Source of the DNA: Alphaproteobacteria bacterium
Lineage (GTDB): Bacteria; Pseudomonadota; Alphaproteobacteria; RF32; CAG-977
Reading direction: 5' to 3'
Assembly: GCA_017476085.1 (NCBI GenBank)
Contig: JAFVEJ010000067.1
Coordinates: 1-7,758, forward strand
DNA: 7,758 nucleotides
Notes under the pieces: generated by a model
Database searches by the model: none
What the model saw: only the letters and a program-made list of their open reading frames with translations
Told to the model about the DNA's origin: nothing
Program-made: the position numbers and the translations under genes
Shown: positions 1 through 5,815 of the stretch, piece after piece
How positions within the stretch are numbered: the stretch's first letter is position 1
How the letters are laid out: each line of letters starts with the position of its first letter

Positions 1-139
1 AATCAACAAACTGCGCATCGCCCTTCTGCGCCAATACTTTCGTGATCGCCGCCGTCAGCGTCGTCTTCCCATGGTCAACGTGACCAATCGTGCCGATATT
101 GCAATGCGGCTTCGTTCTTTCAAACTTCTCTTTTGCCAT
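1..139 (-). CDS. tuf: Elongation factor Tu, N-terminal fragment (runs off the left edge)
   Basis: Elongation factor Tu is the GTPase that delivers aminoacyl-tRNA to the ribosomal A site. Only the first 46 codons are present. The translated start [20 protein letters not shown] is the classical bacterial EF-Tu N-terminus, and the P-loop GHVDHGKT follows at about residues 19-26. The ATG at 139 is well supported by an AGGAA Shine-Dalgarno at 152-148, about 8 bases upstream. The gene lies downstream of tRNA-Tyr and tRNA-Gly on the same strand, an arrangement reminiscent of the tRNA-tufB cluster of enterobacteria. A terminator-like hairpin sits between tRNA-Gly and the start codon, so expression may depend on read-through, attenuation or a promoter I could not pinpoint. 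A TATAAA at 170-165 resembles a -10 box but has no convincing -35. Identity is near certain; whether this is one of two tuf copies cannot be seen here. Confidence 0.97.
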   Translation of the reverse strand, partial: MAKEKFERTKPHCNIGTIGHVDHGKTTLTAAITKVLAQKGDAQFVD

Positions 140-171
140 TTCTTAATTTCCTGACTGTAGACCGTTTATAC

Positions 172-209
172 AAAAAAGCCCCCGAACCGGCGGCCGAAAC
201 TGACGGGGG
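172..209 (-). terminator. Intrinsic terminator-like hairpin between tRNA-Gly and tuf
   Basis: Read on the minus strand, CCCCCG (209-204) can pair with CGGGGG (184-179) around a 19-base loop, followed by C and six T residues (177-172). This is a Rho-independent terminator shape. It lies 33 bases before the tuf start codon and downstream of the tRNAs. It could end the tRNA transcript or control how much transcription reaches tuf. Upstream C and G runs at 228-225 and 221-217 offer competing pairings, described in the findings. The long loop and six-pair stem make it moderate rather than strong. Confidence 0.6.
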
Positions 210-263
210 ATACCCTCCCCCTTCGGGGTTTTCGTTATCCTTTGCCAGGCAACGAAAACAAAT

Positions 264-337
264 TGGAGCGGGTGATGGGAATCGAACCCACGTAGTAAGC
301 TTGGAAGGCTTCTGCTCTACCATTGAGCTACACCCGC
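264..337 (-). tRNA. tRNA-Gly (anticodon TCC)
   Basis: On the minus strand the acceptor arm GCGGGTG (337-331) pairs with CACCCGC (274-268). The D arm GCTC/GAGC, the anticodon loop CTTCCAA with anticodon TCC, and a T arm with loop TTCGATT follow in order. The discriminator is T at 267, and CCA is encoded at 266-264. The total length is 74 bases. The outermost pair of the anticodon stem appears to be a G-A mismatch; the other stems pair well. It lies only four bases after tRNA-Tyr, so the two are surely processed from one transcript. Confidence 0.96.
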
Positions 338-341
338 AAAA

Positions 342-427
342 TGGTGGATGGGGGTAGATTCGAACTACCGTACGCTCACGCGGGCAGATTTACAGTCTGC
401 TGCCATTAACCACTCGGCCACCCATCC
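342..427 (-). tRNA. tRNA-Tyr (anticodon GTA)
   Basis: This is a class II tRNA with a long variable arm, 86 bases including an encoded CCA (344-342). On the minus strand the acceptor GGATGGG (427-421) pairs with CCCATCC, and the discriminator is A at 345. The anticodon loop CTGTAAA carries GTA. A T arm GGTAG/CTACC encloses TTCGAAT. The extended variable region and the GTA anticodon together identify tRNA-Tyr. It is the first gene after the TTGACA promoter at 487-482. A small hairpin (ATTGC/GCAAT around four bases, 438-451) sits in the leader just before the mature 5' end. Confidence 0.96.
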
Positions 428-457
428 GACCAAAGCTATTGCAAAAGCAATGTACTT

Positions 458-487
458 GAAATAGTGGATTTTTCGGTCTTTTGTCAA
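458..487 (-). promoter_or_regulatory. Candidate sigma-70-type promoter of the tRNA-Tyr/tRNA-Gly(/tuf) unit
   Basis: On the minus strand a perfect -35 hexamer TTGACA occupies 487-482. After an 18-base spacer comes TATTTC at 463-458, a weak -10 that matches the consensus only in its first three positions. The distance from there to the mature tRNA-Tyr end at 427 is reasonable for a stable-RNA promoter. The -35 is convincing; the exact -10 is less certain. Confidence 0.6.
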
Positions 488-571
488 TACAAAAAATGAA
501 ATATCCCTTTTTCTTTTGAAAAAATATGCTAAAACTCGTTTCGGTTCATACTTTTTCAAGGAGAAAAATTC

Positions 572-1363
572 GTGTCCGCACATAAAAAAAAGCCGACCGG
601 AAGCAATAACGGACGGTCAAAACAGCCTATATCTGCCAAAACTCCTTCAAGCGGACTTTGGCTGTACGGATATCATGCCGTTGCAGCGGCACTGCAAAAC
701 CCTCAGCGCGAGATATACAGGCTTCTGTTAAGTAAAGAAACCGCTGCCGAACTGCCGCAAAAACTGATTCCCGCCGGACTGAATTATGAATCCGCCGGAC
801 GCGCGGAGTTTGAACAGCTGCTGCCCAAGGGAGCCGTTCATCAGGGAATCGCCGCTTTGGTCTCTCCGCTTCCCGGATTTTATGAAGAGGATTTGCCGGA
901 AAAGAAGACTTCCGTTGTTGTCATTTTGGACCAAGTCACAGACCCGCATAATGTCGGTGCCGTAATGCGTTCCGCGGCAGCTTTTGATGCGGATGCAGTA
1001 ATCATCACAGAACGCCATGCACCGGAAGCGACGGGAACTTTGGCAAAAGCTGCTTGCGGAGCTTTGGAATTATTGCCTTTAATCACGGTTTCCAATCTGG
1101 CGCGGACAATGCAAACTTTAAAAGAGCGCGGTTATTGGTGTGTCGGCATGGACGGAAACGCGGAAAAAACACTAAGAGACGCTGCTCTGCCGCATAAAAT
1201 TGCTTTAATTATGGGGTCGGAAGGATACGGACTGCGCCGGTTAACGGCACAAAACTGCGATTTTATGGTCAAGCTGCCCATTTCTCCGAAAATGGAAAGT
1301 TTGAATGTTTCCAATGCGGCAGCCATCGCTTTATATGATTTGAAATACAAGCTTGATCGATAA
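572..1363 (+). CDS. rlmB: 23S rRNA (guanosine-2'-O)-methyltransferase RlmB, SpoU/TrmH (SPOUT) family
   Basis: RlmB transfers a methyl group from S-adenosylmethionine to the 2'-OH of a conserved guanosine in the peptidyl-transferase region of 23S rRNA (G2251 in E. coli numbering). The protein has 263 residues, normal for the family allowing for a basic, disordered tail of about 27 residues at the N-terminus. Residues 28-100 match the small substrate-binding domain, beginning LWLYGYHAVAAAL and including AVHQGIAA. The SPOUT catalytic domain follows with all three family motifs: DPHNVGAVMRSA (124-135, Asn127 and Arg133), IMGSEGYGL (213-221, Glu217) and MESLNVSNAAAI (241-252). The start is GTG, chosen because AAGGAG at 558-563 lies 8 bases before it. 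It is divergent from the tRNA/tuf unit, sharing a 144-base spacer. Other SpoU enzymes such as TrmH are possible, but the N-terminal domain favours RlmB. Confidence 0.93.
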   Translation: MSAHKKKPTGSNNGRSKQPISAKTPSSGLWLYGYHAVAAALQNPQREIYRLLLSKETAAELPQKLIPAGLNYESAGRAEFEQLLPKGAVHQGIAALVSPLPGFYEEDLPEKKTSVVVILDQVTDPHNVGAVMRSAAAFDADAVIITERHAPEATGTLAKAACGALELLPLITVSNLARTMQTLKERGYWCVGMDGNAEKTLRDAALPHKIALIMGSEGYGLRRLTAQNCDFMVKLPISPKMESLNVSNAAAIALYDLKYKLDR

Positions 1364-1442
1364 AATCTTCCGCATTAAGCTTCTTTTAGTTTTTTCCGCG
1401 TTATTTAGTTAAAGAATGAAAAAAAATTAAGGCTGATCCGAT

Positions 1443-3080
1443 ATGAATAGCGAAAACGATTCTTTTGTAAATAACGACCAAAAACAAATCACTTGTCTGA
1501 AAAGTATTTTGCAGTCAACAAAAGGCTTGATTGATCTGATTGAAGAAAACGCCGCCGACATTATTGCCGACGATATGGAACAAAATTCGGATTTGCCGTC
1601 CTTTTTCAAACTCGGAGGAAAGATTCGTTTTCATTCCTGGCCTGTTTTTGTAGCCGGCTCTTTTTTCGGAGCCGTTTCCGTTTTAGGCGCATTCAAATAT
1701 GCAACCGTACGGACAGCTTCCGATCAGACCACTCAAAGTCTTATAGAAGAACGCGCGACCGAAGAACAAACTTTAACGCCGATTGCCGCAATTAAAATTC
1801 CGCTGAATGTCTCTCCGCAGGCAGAAGAAACACCGGATGAAACGAAACAAGCATTAAAACCCGACCATTTGGAAAGCTATATCATCAAGCCTCAGCAAAC
1901 ATTATCCACAGTTTTAAAGCAGGGAGGACTGACGAATCGGGAGATTTATCTGGTTACACAAGCTTTGTCCGATATCTTAAATTTAAAACAAATCCAAGCC
2001 GGCAATAAAATAGAGATCGGAAAAATGGATACGGATACGGGAGATAAATCTTTGTTGTCGGTTACCGTTGAAGACCGCCGCGGCACTCGCTATACGGCAA
2101 CTCGGGTGGAAGACGATTTCTTTGAAGCCGGTTTGATTGAACCTGAAGTTGACATTAAAACGGAATACGCCGAAGGAATGATTGACGGCGCTTTTATCCC
2201 GAGCGCAAAAGCGGCGGGCATTCCGACAAACGTGATTCATCAGATGATCTGGTCTTTTGACGGTCCTGTCGATTTTTCCAGGGATTTGCGCAAAGGCAAT
2301 ACTTTTACGGCTGTTTTTCAAAAAGAATATAATAAAGAAGGGCATCCGACCGGCAACGGCACATTGCTGTACGCGGGTATTAATCTGCATACCCGTTTAC
2401 ATGAGCGTTTTTTGTACAAAGATTCTCAAAATCGTGAGGATTATTACGACGAAACGGGCAAAATCGCCCGGAAGCTGTTTACAATGCATCCCTTAGCTAA
2501 ACCGCGTATGACTTCTAAATTCGGACTGCGCAAACATCCTATTTTAGGATATACGCTTATGCATTGGGGAGCCGATTTCGGCGCTCCGATCGGCACGCCG
2601 ATTCGTTCGCCCGGAGAGGGAACGATTACGCAGGCTTCAAAGAGAGGATCCTACGGATATTATGTTCAAATCAAACATAATTCCGAATATTCAACAGCTT
2701 ATGGACATATGAGTGGTTTTCATAAACTCACGAAAGTAGGACGTAAAGTTAAAGCCGGCGATGTCATCGGTTATGTCGGAACAACAGGACGTTCGACCGG
2801 CCCCCATCTGCATTGGGAATTGATTAAAAACGGAAAAAGAATCGACCCCGTAACACAAAGGATCACGGCTCAGCGCAAACTGGCCGGGGAAGAATTACAG
2901 CGTTTTTATGCACAACGCGACAGAATGCGTGACAATATTTCGGGCGACGTTGCCTATGCCAAAGCAGAGCCTTTGCCGGAAGACAGAAAACTGGCTTATC
3001 AGGAACCGAAACCGGTAAAAAAGGTTAAGAAAAAAGCTCAAAAAACGGCGGCACGTCATATTCATCCCAACAACGGCTGA
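1443..3080 (+). CDS. Membrane-anchored M23 (LytM) peptidoglycan endopeptidase, MepM/Csd3-like
   Basis: M23 peptidases are zinc enzymes that cut peptide cross-links in murein; this one should act in the periplasm. The 545-residue protein has a cytoplasmic acidic segment (1-62) and one membrane helix (about 66-86, from WPVFVAG). A linker leads to a LysM/OapA-like region starting SYIIKPQQTL (145-154), followed by a mixed domain to about residue 340. The LytM domain spans about 350-470. The metal and catalytic residues are all present: His374 and Asp378 in HWGADFG, His422 in YGHMS, and His457 in HLHWE (His455 precedes it). It is therefore predicted active, unlike degenerate activators of the EnvC/NlpD type. 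The multi-domain plan resembles E. coli MepM (YebA) and Helicobacter Csd3. The C-terminus is lysine-rich. A weak AAGG lies about 10 bases before the ATG. The next gene begins 39 bases downstream on the same strand, so co-transcription is likely. The exact cross-link specificity cannot be inferred. Confidence 0.9.
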   Translation: MNSENDSFVNNDQKQITCLKSILQSTKGLIDLIEENAADIIADDMEQNSDLPSFFKLGGKIRFHSWPVFVAGSFFGAVSVLGAFKYATVRTASDQTTQSLIEERATEEQTLTPIAAIKIPLNVSPQAEETPDETKQALKPDHLESYIIKPQQTLSTVLKQGGLTNREIYLVTQALSDILNLKQIQAGNKIEIGKMDTDTGDKSLLSVTVEDRRGTRYTATRVEDDFFEAGLIEPEVDIKTEYAEGMIDGAFIPSAKAAGIPTNVIHQMIWSFDGPVDFSRDLRKGNTFTAVFQKEYNKEGHPTGNGTLLYAGINLHTRLHERFLYKDSQNREDYYDETGKIARKLFTMHPLAKPRMTSKFGLRKHPILGYTLMHWGADFGAPIGTPIRSPGEGTITQASKRGSYGYYVQIKHNSEYSTAYGHMSGFHKLTKVGRKVKAGDVIGYVGTTGRSTGPHLHWELIKNGKRIDPVTQRITAQRKLAGEELQRFYAQRDRMRDNISGDVAYAKAEPLPEDRKLAYQEPKPVKKVKKKAQKTAARHIHPNNG

Positions 3081-3119
3081 TTTTTTACAAAAAAACGGCG
3101 CCATTTTGAAGAAAAAGCA

Positions 3120-4058
3120 ATGAAATATCAGAAAAAACGTTTGCTTTATTTATTTGTTCCGTTTTTTTTCTGTGTCTTTTTTTCGCTTCTGCATAATTGG
3201 CAGGAAAGAGCGGTTTTGCTTCAAAAATATCACGATTCCGAGCCGGCTGTCCAACTGTTAAAAAATACGGACACGTTTCTTTTATTCTTAAATATTCATA
3301 AAAAAGACTCTTTGATTTCTCCGGCCGATCTTTCTTCGAATTTTGTCGTTTCTCTGGCAAGAATACGCCATTTACTGGGCGGCACCTATCCGACCGATTT
3401 TGCCGTTGCTTTAGCCCGATTGGAAAGTTCTTTACCCGAATCCGGGCAGAAAAACGATCTTCTTGGCGCTTTTAAAAACAAACAAGAAAAAGAATTTGTC
3501 AATGACACGATGAATTTGGCTATTCTGGCTTATTTTCCGCCGGACCAGATCAAAAGCGACAAATATTCAATTATTGACCATGCTTCGGATGAAAATGGTT
3601 TTTCCGCCACTGCTTTTAAAGATACAGACAACCACATTATCATTGCTTTCCGCGGATCCGATGAAACAAAGGATATAAGTGATGCGGAAAAAATTTTAAA
3701 CGGTCGAATGCCCGTACAATTTGACACGGCTTGGGCTTTTTATAAAAAATTACGAGAACGACATCCCGACTTCAAGATTCGAGCAACAGGACATTCCTTA
3801 GGCGGTTCTTTGGCTCAATTACTTGCGGCGCACACAAATGACGTTTTGGCGTTCAGCTGCAACCCGATCGGCACAAAGCTTTTAATCACGCAAAAATTCG
3901 CCCCCGAAAACATTTTTAACCTGATTGTTTCGGGCGATAAATTTTCTTCCGCTTTGCCGCAAGCGGGTTATTCCGTTTTATTAAAACCGGAAAAAACAGA
4001 CAAATATGGAGATCCTTTGCACCCTCATTCCGTTTTACATTGTCTGATTGATAAATAA
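3120..4058 (+). CDS. Lipase class 3 family protein with N-terminal membrane/signal segment
   Basis: This is a predicted alpha/beta-hydrolase of the class 3 lipase family, 312 residues. A basic start (MKYQKKR) is followed by a hydrophobic stretch at about 8-24, so it is exported or anchored with its catalytic part in the periplasm. The central part carries IIIAFRGSDE (173-182), typical of the oxyanion-hole strand, and GHSLGGSLAQLLA (224-236), the GxSxG elbow with Ser226 as nucleophile. Plausible triad partners are Asp273 (SGDKF) and His301 or His303 (HPHSVLH) near the C-terminus, as expected for the fold. The substrate is unknown; an acyl ester of a phospholipid or glyceride is the family default. 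It follows the M23 peptidase by 39 bases with only a weak purine-rich ribosome site. Its stop codon lies inside the T-tract of the opposing terminator. Confidence 0.85.
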   Translation: MKYQKKRLLYLFVPFFFCVFFSLLHNWQERAVLLQKYHDSEPAVQLLKNTDTFLLFLNIHKKDSLISPADLSSNFVVSLARIRHLLGGTYPTDFAVALARLESSLPESGQKNDLLGAFKNKQEKEFVNDTMNLAILAYFPPDQIKSDKYSIIDHASDENGFSATAFKDTDNHIIIAFRGSDETKDISDAEKILNGRMPVQFDTAWAFYKKLRERHPDFKIRATGHSLGGSLAQLLAAHTNDVLAFSCNPIGTKLLITQKFAPENIFNLIVSGDKFSSALPQAGYSVLLKPEKTDKYGDPLHPHSVLHCLIDK

Positions 4059-4087
4059 AAAAGGCCGGAAAAAGCATCCCCGGCCTT
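4053..4087 (-). terminator. Rho-independent terminator of the trcR-gapR operon
   Basis: A perfect 8-pair stem, AAGGCCGG (4061-4068) with CCGGCCTT (4080-4087), encloses an 11-base loop. On the minus strand the stem runs straight into a T-rich tract (4062-4053, interrupted by one A), so it terminates the leftward gapR transcript. On the plus strand the stem is followed by CAAATATATT, so it would stop the convergent lipase transcript less efficiently. The lipase stop codon (4056-4058) sits inside the tract. Confidence 0.88.
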
Positions 4088-4106
4088 CAAATATATTCGG
4101 ATTTTA

Positions 4107-4364
4107 CTAATTCAAGCCTAAAGCCCGCTTGTAAACATCCAAAACAAATTCCTCTTCCTGGCGTTCCTGATCATCCATCTTGCGGATTTTCAGCAGCTGT
4201 TTAATTGCTTTGACATCAAAATTGGCGGATTTGGCTTCTTCAAAAATTTCCTTAATATCATTCTGCAAAGCTTTTTTTTCTTCTTCAATATGCTCTATGC
4301 GTTCGATATAAGACAACAGACGCGCCGCATCGACACCGTTGACATCTTTAATTTCTTCGGCCAT
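4107..4364 (-). CDS. gapR: GapR-family (DUF2312/UPF0335) nucleoid-associated protein
   Basis: GapR is a small alphaproteobacterial chromatin protein. In Caulobacter it clamps overtwisted, AT-rich DNA ahead of replication and transcription and stimulates type II topoisomerases. The 85-residue product has the family length and layout. A short N-terminus leads into a long charged coiled-coil helix (about 12-46, ARLLSYIERIEHIEEEKKAL), followed by the conserved basic segment FDVKAIKQLLKIRKMDD (49-65) and a C-terminal helix EEEFVLDVYKRALG. The start is firm: AGGAGA at 4378-4373 lies 8 bases upstream and overlaps the TAG stop of trcR, which suggests translational coupling. It is the distal gene of the trcR-gapR operon, ended by the hairpin at 4053-4087. 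The family assignment is strong; DNA-binding behaviour is inferred from the Caulobacter protein. Confidence 0.93.
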   Translation of the reverse strand: MAEEIKDVNGVDAARLLSYIERIEHIEEEKKALQNDIKEIFEEAKSANFDVKAIKQLLKIRKMDDQERQEEEFVLDVYKRALGLN

Positions 4365-4376
4365 TTTTAAAATCTC

Positions 4377-4949
4377 CTATTCTTCATCCGCGTCTTCGAC
4401 ATCAAAAGCAACAACATCCGTTTGCTTTAAAGATTTGGGCGCTTCGGCGACGGCGCGTTCCAGATCGGCTTCCGTGCACAATCCCAGCAAAACAGGATTG
4501 CGAGCCTTGATATTCGCCATATTCCAATGCGTCCGATTGCGAATCGCATCAATCGAATTTTTCGTTGTCCCGATCAGTTTGCGAATCTGAGCGTCCGTTA
4601 AATCCGGACGATGCTTTAAAATCCACGCAATCGCATCCGGTTTGTCCTGCCGCTTGGCCATCGGAGTATAGCGAGCGCCTTTGGAGCGCGGCATCAAAGC
4701 GGGCAAATCGGAAACATTACGTTTTAAAACAGCATTTTCATCGGCTTCACAACGTTTAATTTCTTCTTGCGTCAATTGTCCGTTGGCAACCGGATTCAAC
4801 CCCATCATGGACGCGCCGACATCTCCGTCCGCAATCGCTTGAATTTCCAGCGAATGCATTCCGCAAAACTCGGCAATTTGTTCAAACGTTAAAGACGTAT
4901 TTTCAACCAACCATACGGCTGTTGCTTTCGGCATAAGTGGTAAAGACAT
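4377..4949 (-). CDS. trcR: TrcR-family (DUF1013) cell-cycle transcriptional regulator
   Basis: This is a 190-residue protein of the DUF1013 family, conserved in Alphaproteobacteria; the Caulobacter member TrcR is described as a cell-cycle regulator that works with RNA polymerase. The N-terminus MSLPLMPKATAVWLVENT is characteristic. Two helix-turn-helix-like segments are visible: TFEQIAEFCGMHSLEIQAI (21-39) and LTDAQIRKLIGTTKNSIDAI (117-136), the second after the conserved KPDAIAWILKHRPD. The acidic tail (VEDADEE) is typical of proteins that act on polymerase or nucleic acid partners, though I infer no function from it. AGGGGA (4960-4955) lies 5 bases before the ATG. It is the first gene of an operon with gapR (12-base gap), driven by the promoter at 4986-5014. 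The family is secure; the symbol is transferred from Caulobacter. Confidence 0.88.
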   Translation of the reverse strand: MSLPLMPKATAVWLVENTSLTFEQIAEFCGMHSLEIQAIADGDVGASMMGLNPVANGQLTQEEIKRCEADENAVLKRNVSDLPALMPRSKGARYTPMAKRQDKPDAIAWILKHRPDLTDAQIRKLIGTTKNSIDAIRNRTHWNMANIKARNPVLLGLCTEADLERAVAEAPKSLKQTDVVAFDVEDADEE

Positions 4950-4985
4950 AATATTCCCCTAAAAAAATAACTCTGTTTAGCCGCA

Positions 4986-5014
4986 AGAATACCCGAAACA
5001 CCTTGTTACGTCAA
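4986..5014 (-). promoter_or_regulatory. Sigma-70-type promoter of the trcR-gapR operon
   Basis: On the minus strand TTGACG (5014-5009) and TATTCT (4991-4986) are separated by exactly 17 bases. These match the housekeeping consensus at five and four of six positions. Transcription would start near 4979, giving a leader of about 30 bases before the trcR ATG. The -35 box includes the TGA stop codon (5013-5011) of the upstream 130-residue gene, so the two units are packed tightly but can be expressed separately. Confidence 0.8.
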
Positions 5015-5403
5015 AATGATATTTCAAATTCTTTTAACGGCTGCCAAACGTCGCCGATTTCACCGGCGCGCATACCGTCAAAAATTTTTCCGGAAGGCTT
5101 CAGCCAACCGTTTTTTTGAAAAAAAAGAACCCATTTTTCGGCTTTTAATTTGTTCTTTTCGGTCAAACAAGAAAAATCAAATCCCTGATATAAATACACA
5201 TTTCCGTTTAAAGCATATCCGCGCGGCTGTTCGGCTATTAAAAGACGAGCTTGCTCCTCGTCAAATCCGCTCTGACGCAACAAATCAAAATGAGAGCCGT
5301 CAAACCCATCGCATGCAGTTAAAATGCCGCTGTCCAAAACGACAAAAGCCTTGCGTTGCCGATGGAATTCCGGTTCGGCTTTATTCTTCGGGTTTTCTGG
5401 CAT
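5011..5403 (-). CDS. Unrecognised 130-residue protein, third gene of the M23-bactofilin operon
   Basis: I do not recognise this family. The product is 130 residues, with no signal peptide or membrane helix, so it is probably cytosolic. Visible features are a polar start (PENPKNKAEPEFHRQRK), a hydrophobic strand AFVVLDSGILTAC (19-31), an acidic helix GFDEEQARLLIAEQ (46-59), an aromatic segment GNVYLYQGFDF (67-77) and a tryptophan-containing stretch KAEKWVLFFQKNGWLKP (87-103). Two cysteines (31 and 79) are not in a metal-binding motif. The ATG start overlaps the end of the bactofilin gene by 23 bases and has no good ribosome site, which suggests translational coupling. The ORF is intact and its composition is like its neighbours, so it is very likely a real gene. 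Operon context hints at a role with the bactofilin or M23 peptidase; that is inference only. Confidence 0.75.
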   Translation of the reverse strand: MPENPKNKAEPEFHRQRKAFVVLDSGILTACDGFDGSHFDLLRQSGFDEEQARLLIAEQPRGYALNGNVYLYQGFDFSCLTEKNKLKAEKWVLFFQKNGWLKPSGKIFDGMRAGEIGDVWQPLKEFEISF

Positions 5404-5815
5404 CGGTCAGCATCAAATCCGCGGGCCCCTGCTCGGCCGGAATAGGATCGTCCATACGACGGCAGTTTCCTTCCAAAAACGCTCCCGGTTCGATTTCCAA
5501 CCGTTCATGTGTAATATCTCCCGTCACTTTGGACGGAGAAGCCAAAAACACGGATCGCGCGTACAAATGCCCGTTAATACTGCCATGGACTCGAGCGACA
5601 TCCGCCTGAATGGATCCGTTGATCTGCGCGTTCACTCCAACGATCAGAACCCGGCAACGGATATCGCCTTCCACATGTCCGTCAATATGCAGCTCGCCGT
5701 TACTGACCATATCCCCCGTTATGGACAAATCCGAACTGATAACCGACGGCGAAGAAGGGCGCCTGTCATTATTGCCGATTTTTGCTTCGATACTGTTTTT
5801 AACTTTTGAAAACAT
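5381..5815 (-). CDS. Bactofilin family cytoskeletal protein (BacA/CcmA-like, PF04519)
   Basis: Bactofilins polymerise without nucleotide into beta-helical filaments that sit on the inner face of the membrane and place cell-wall enzymes. The 144-residue product has the usual plan. A short polar N-terminus (1-24) is followed by a beta-helix core (about 26-115) visible as repeated short strands with glycines (ITGDMVSNGELHIDGHVEGD, then INGSIQADVARVHGSINGHL), and a disordered acidic, proline-containing tail (121-144). The family's usual 'S..I..D..I.G....G.L.IDG...G.I' signature is clear. The ATG at 5815 follows AAGG at 5828-5825 by 9 bases, and the gene overlaps the upstream M23 gene by 17 bases, so translation is probably coupled. 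An M23 endopeptidase directly upstream is the recurrent partner of bactofilins. Family identity is very strong; which bactofilin subtype (stalk, curvature, division) is not visible. Confidence 0.94.
   Translation of the reverse strand: MFSKVKNSIEAKIGNNDRRPSSPSVISSDLSITGDMVSNGELHIDGHVEGDIRCRVLIVGVNAQINGSIQADVARVHGSINGHLYARSVFLASPSKVTGDITHERLEIEPGAFLEGNCRRMDDPIPAEQGPADLMLTDARKPEE

Noticed and set aside
165..170. TATAAA as a tuf -10 box
   Set aside because: There is no acceptable -35 at 16-18 bases, and it directly follows the terminator T-tract, so it may be coincidence.
488..557. rlmB promoter such as TATGCT at 525-530
   Set aside because: No -35-like hexamer at the right spacing; the AT-rich run gives many chance matches.
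1349..1395. Possible terminator after rlmB: AAGCTT at 1349-1354 pairing with AAGCTT at 1377-1382, then a T-rich stretch
   Set aside because: AAGCTT is its own complement, the loop is 22 bases, the stem is only six mostly AT pairs and the T-stretch is broken. Too weak to list as a terminator.
1983..2390. Minus-strand open frame of 135 codons inside the first M23 gene
   Set aside because: Lies wholly inside a confidently identified peptidase gene, and has no motif or ribosome site.
5016..5609. Plus-strand open frame of 197 codons opposite the unknown gene and the bactofilin
   Set aside because: Rich in Arg, Phe, Ser and Pro in a way typical of an antisense shadow, no ribosome site and no recognisable motifs. 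The minus strand carries a clear bactofilin.
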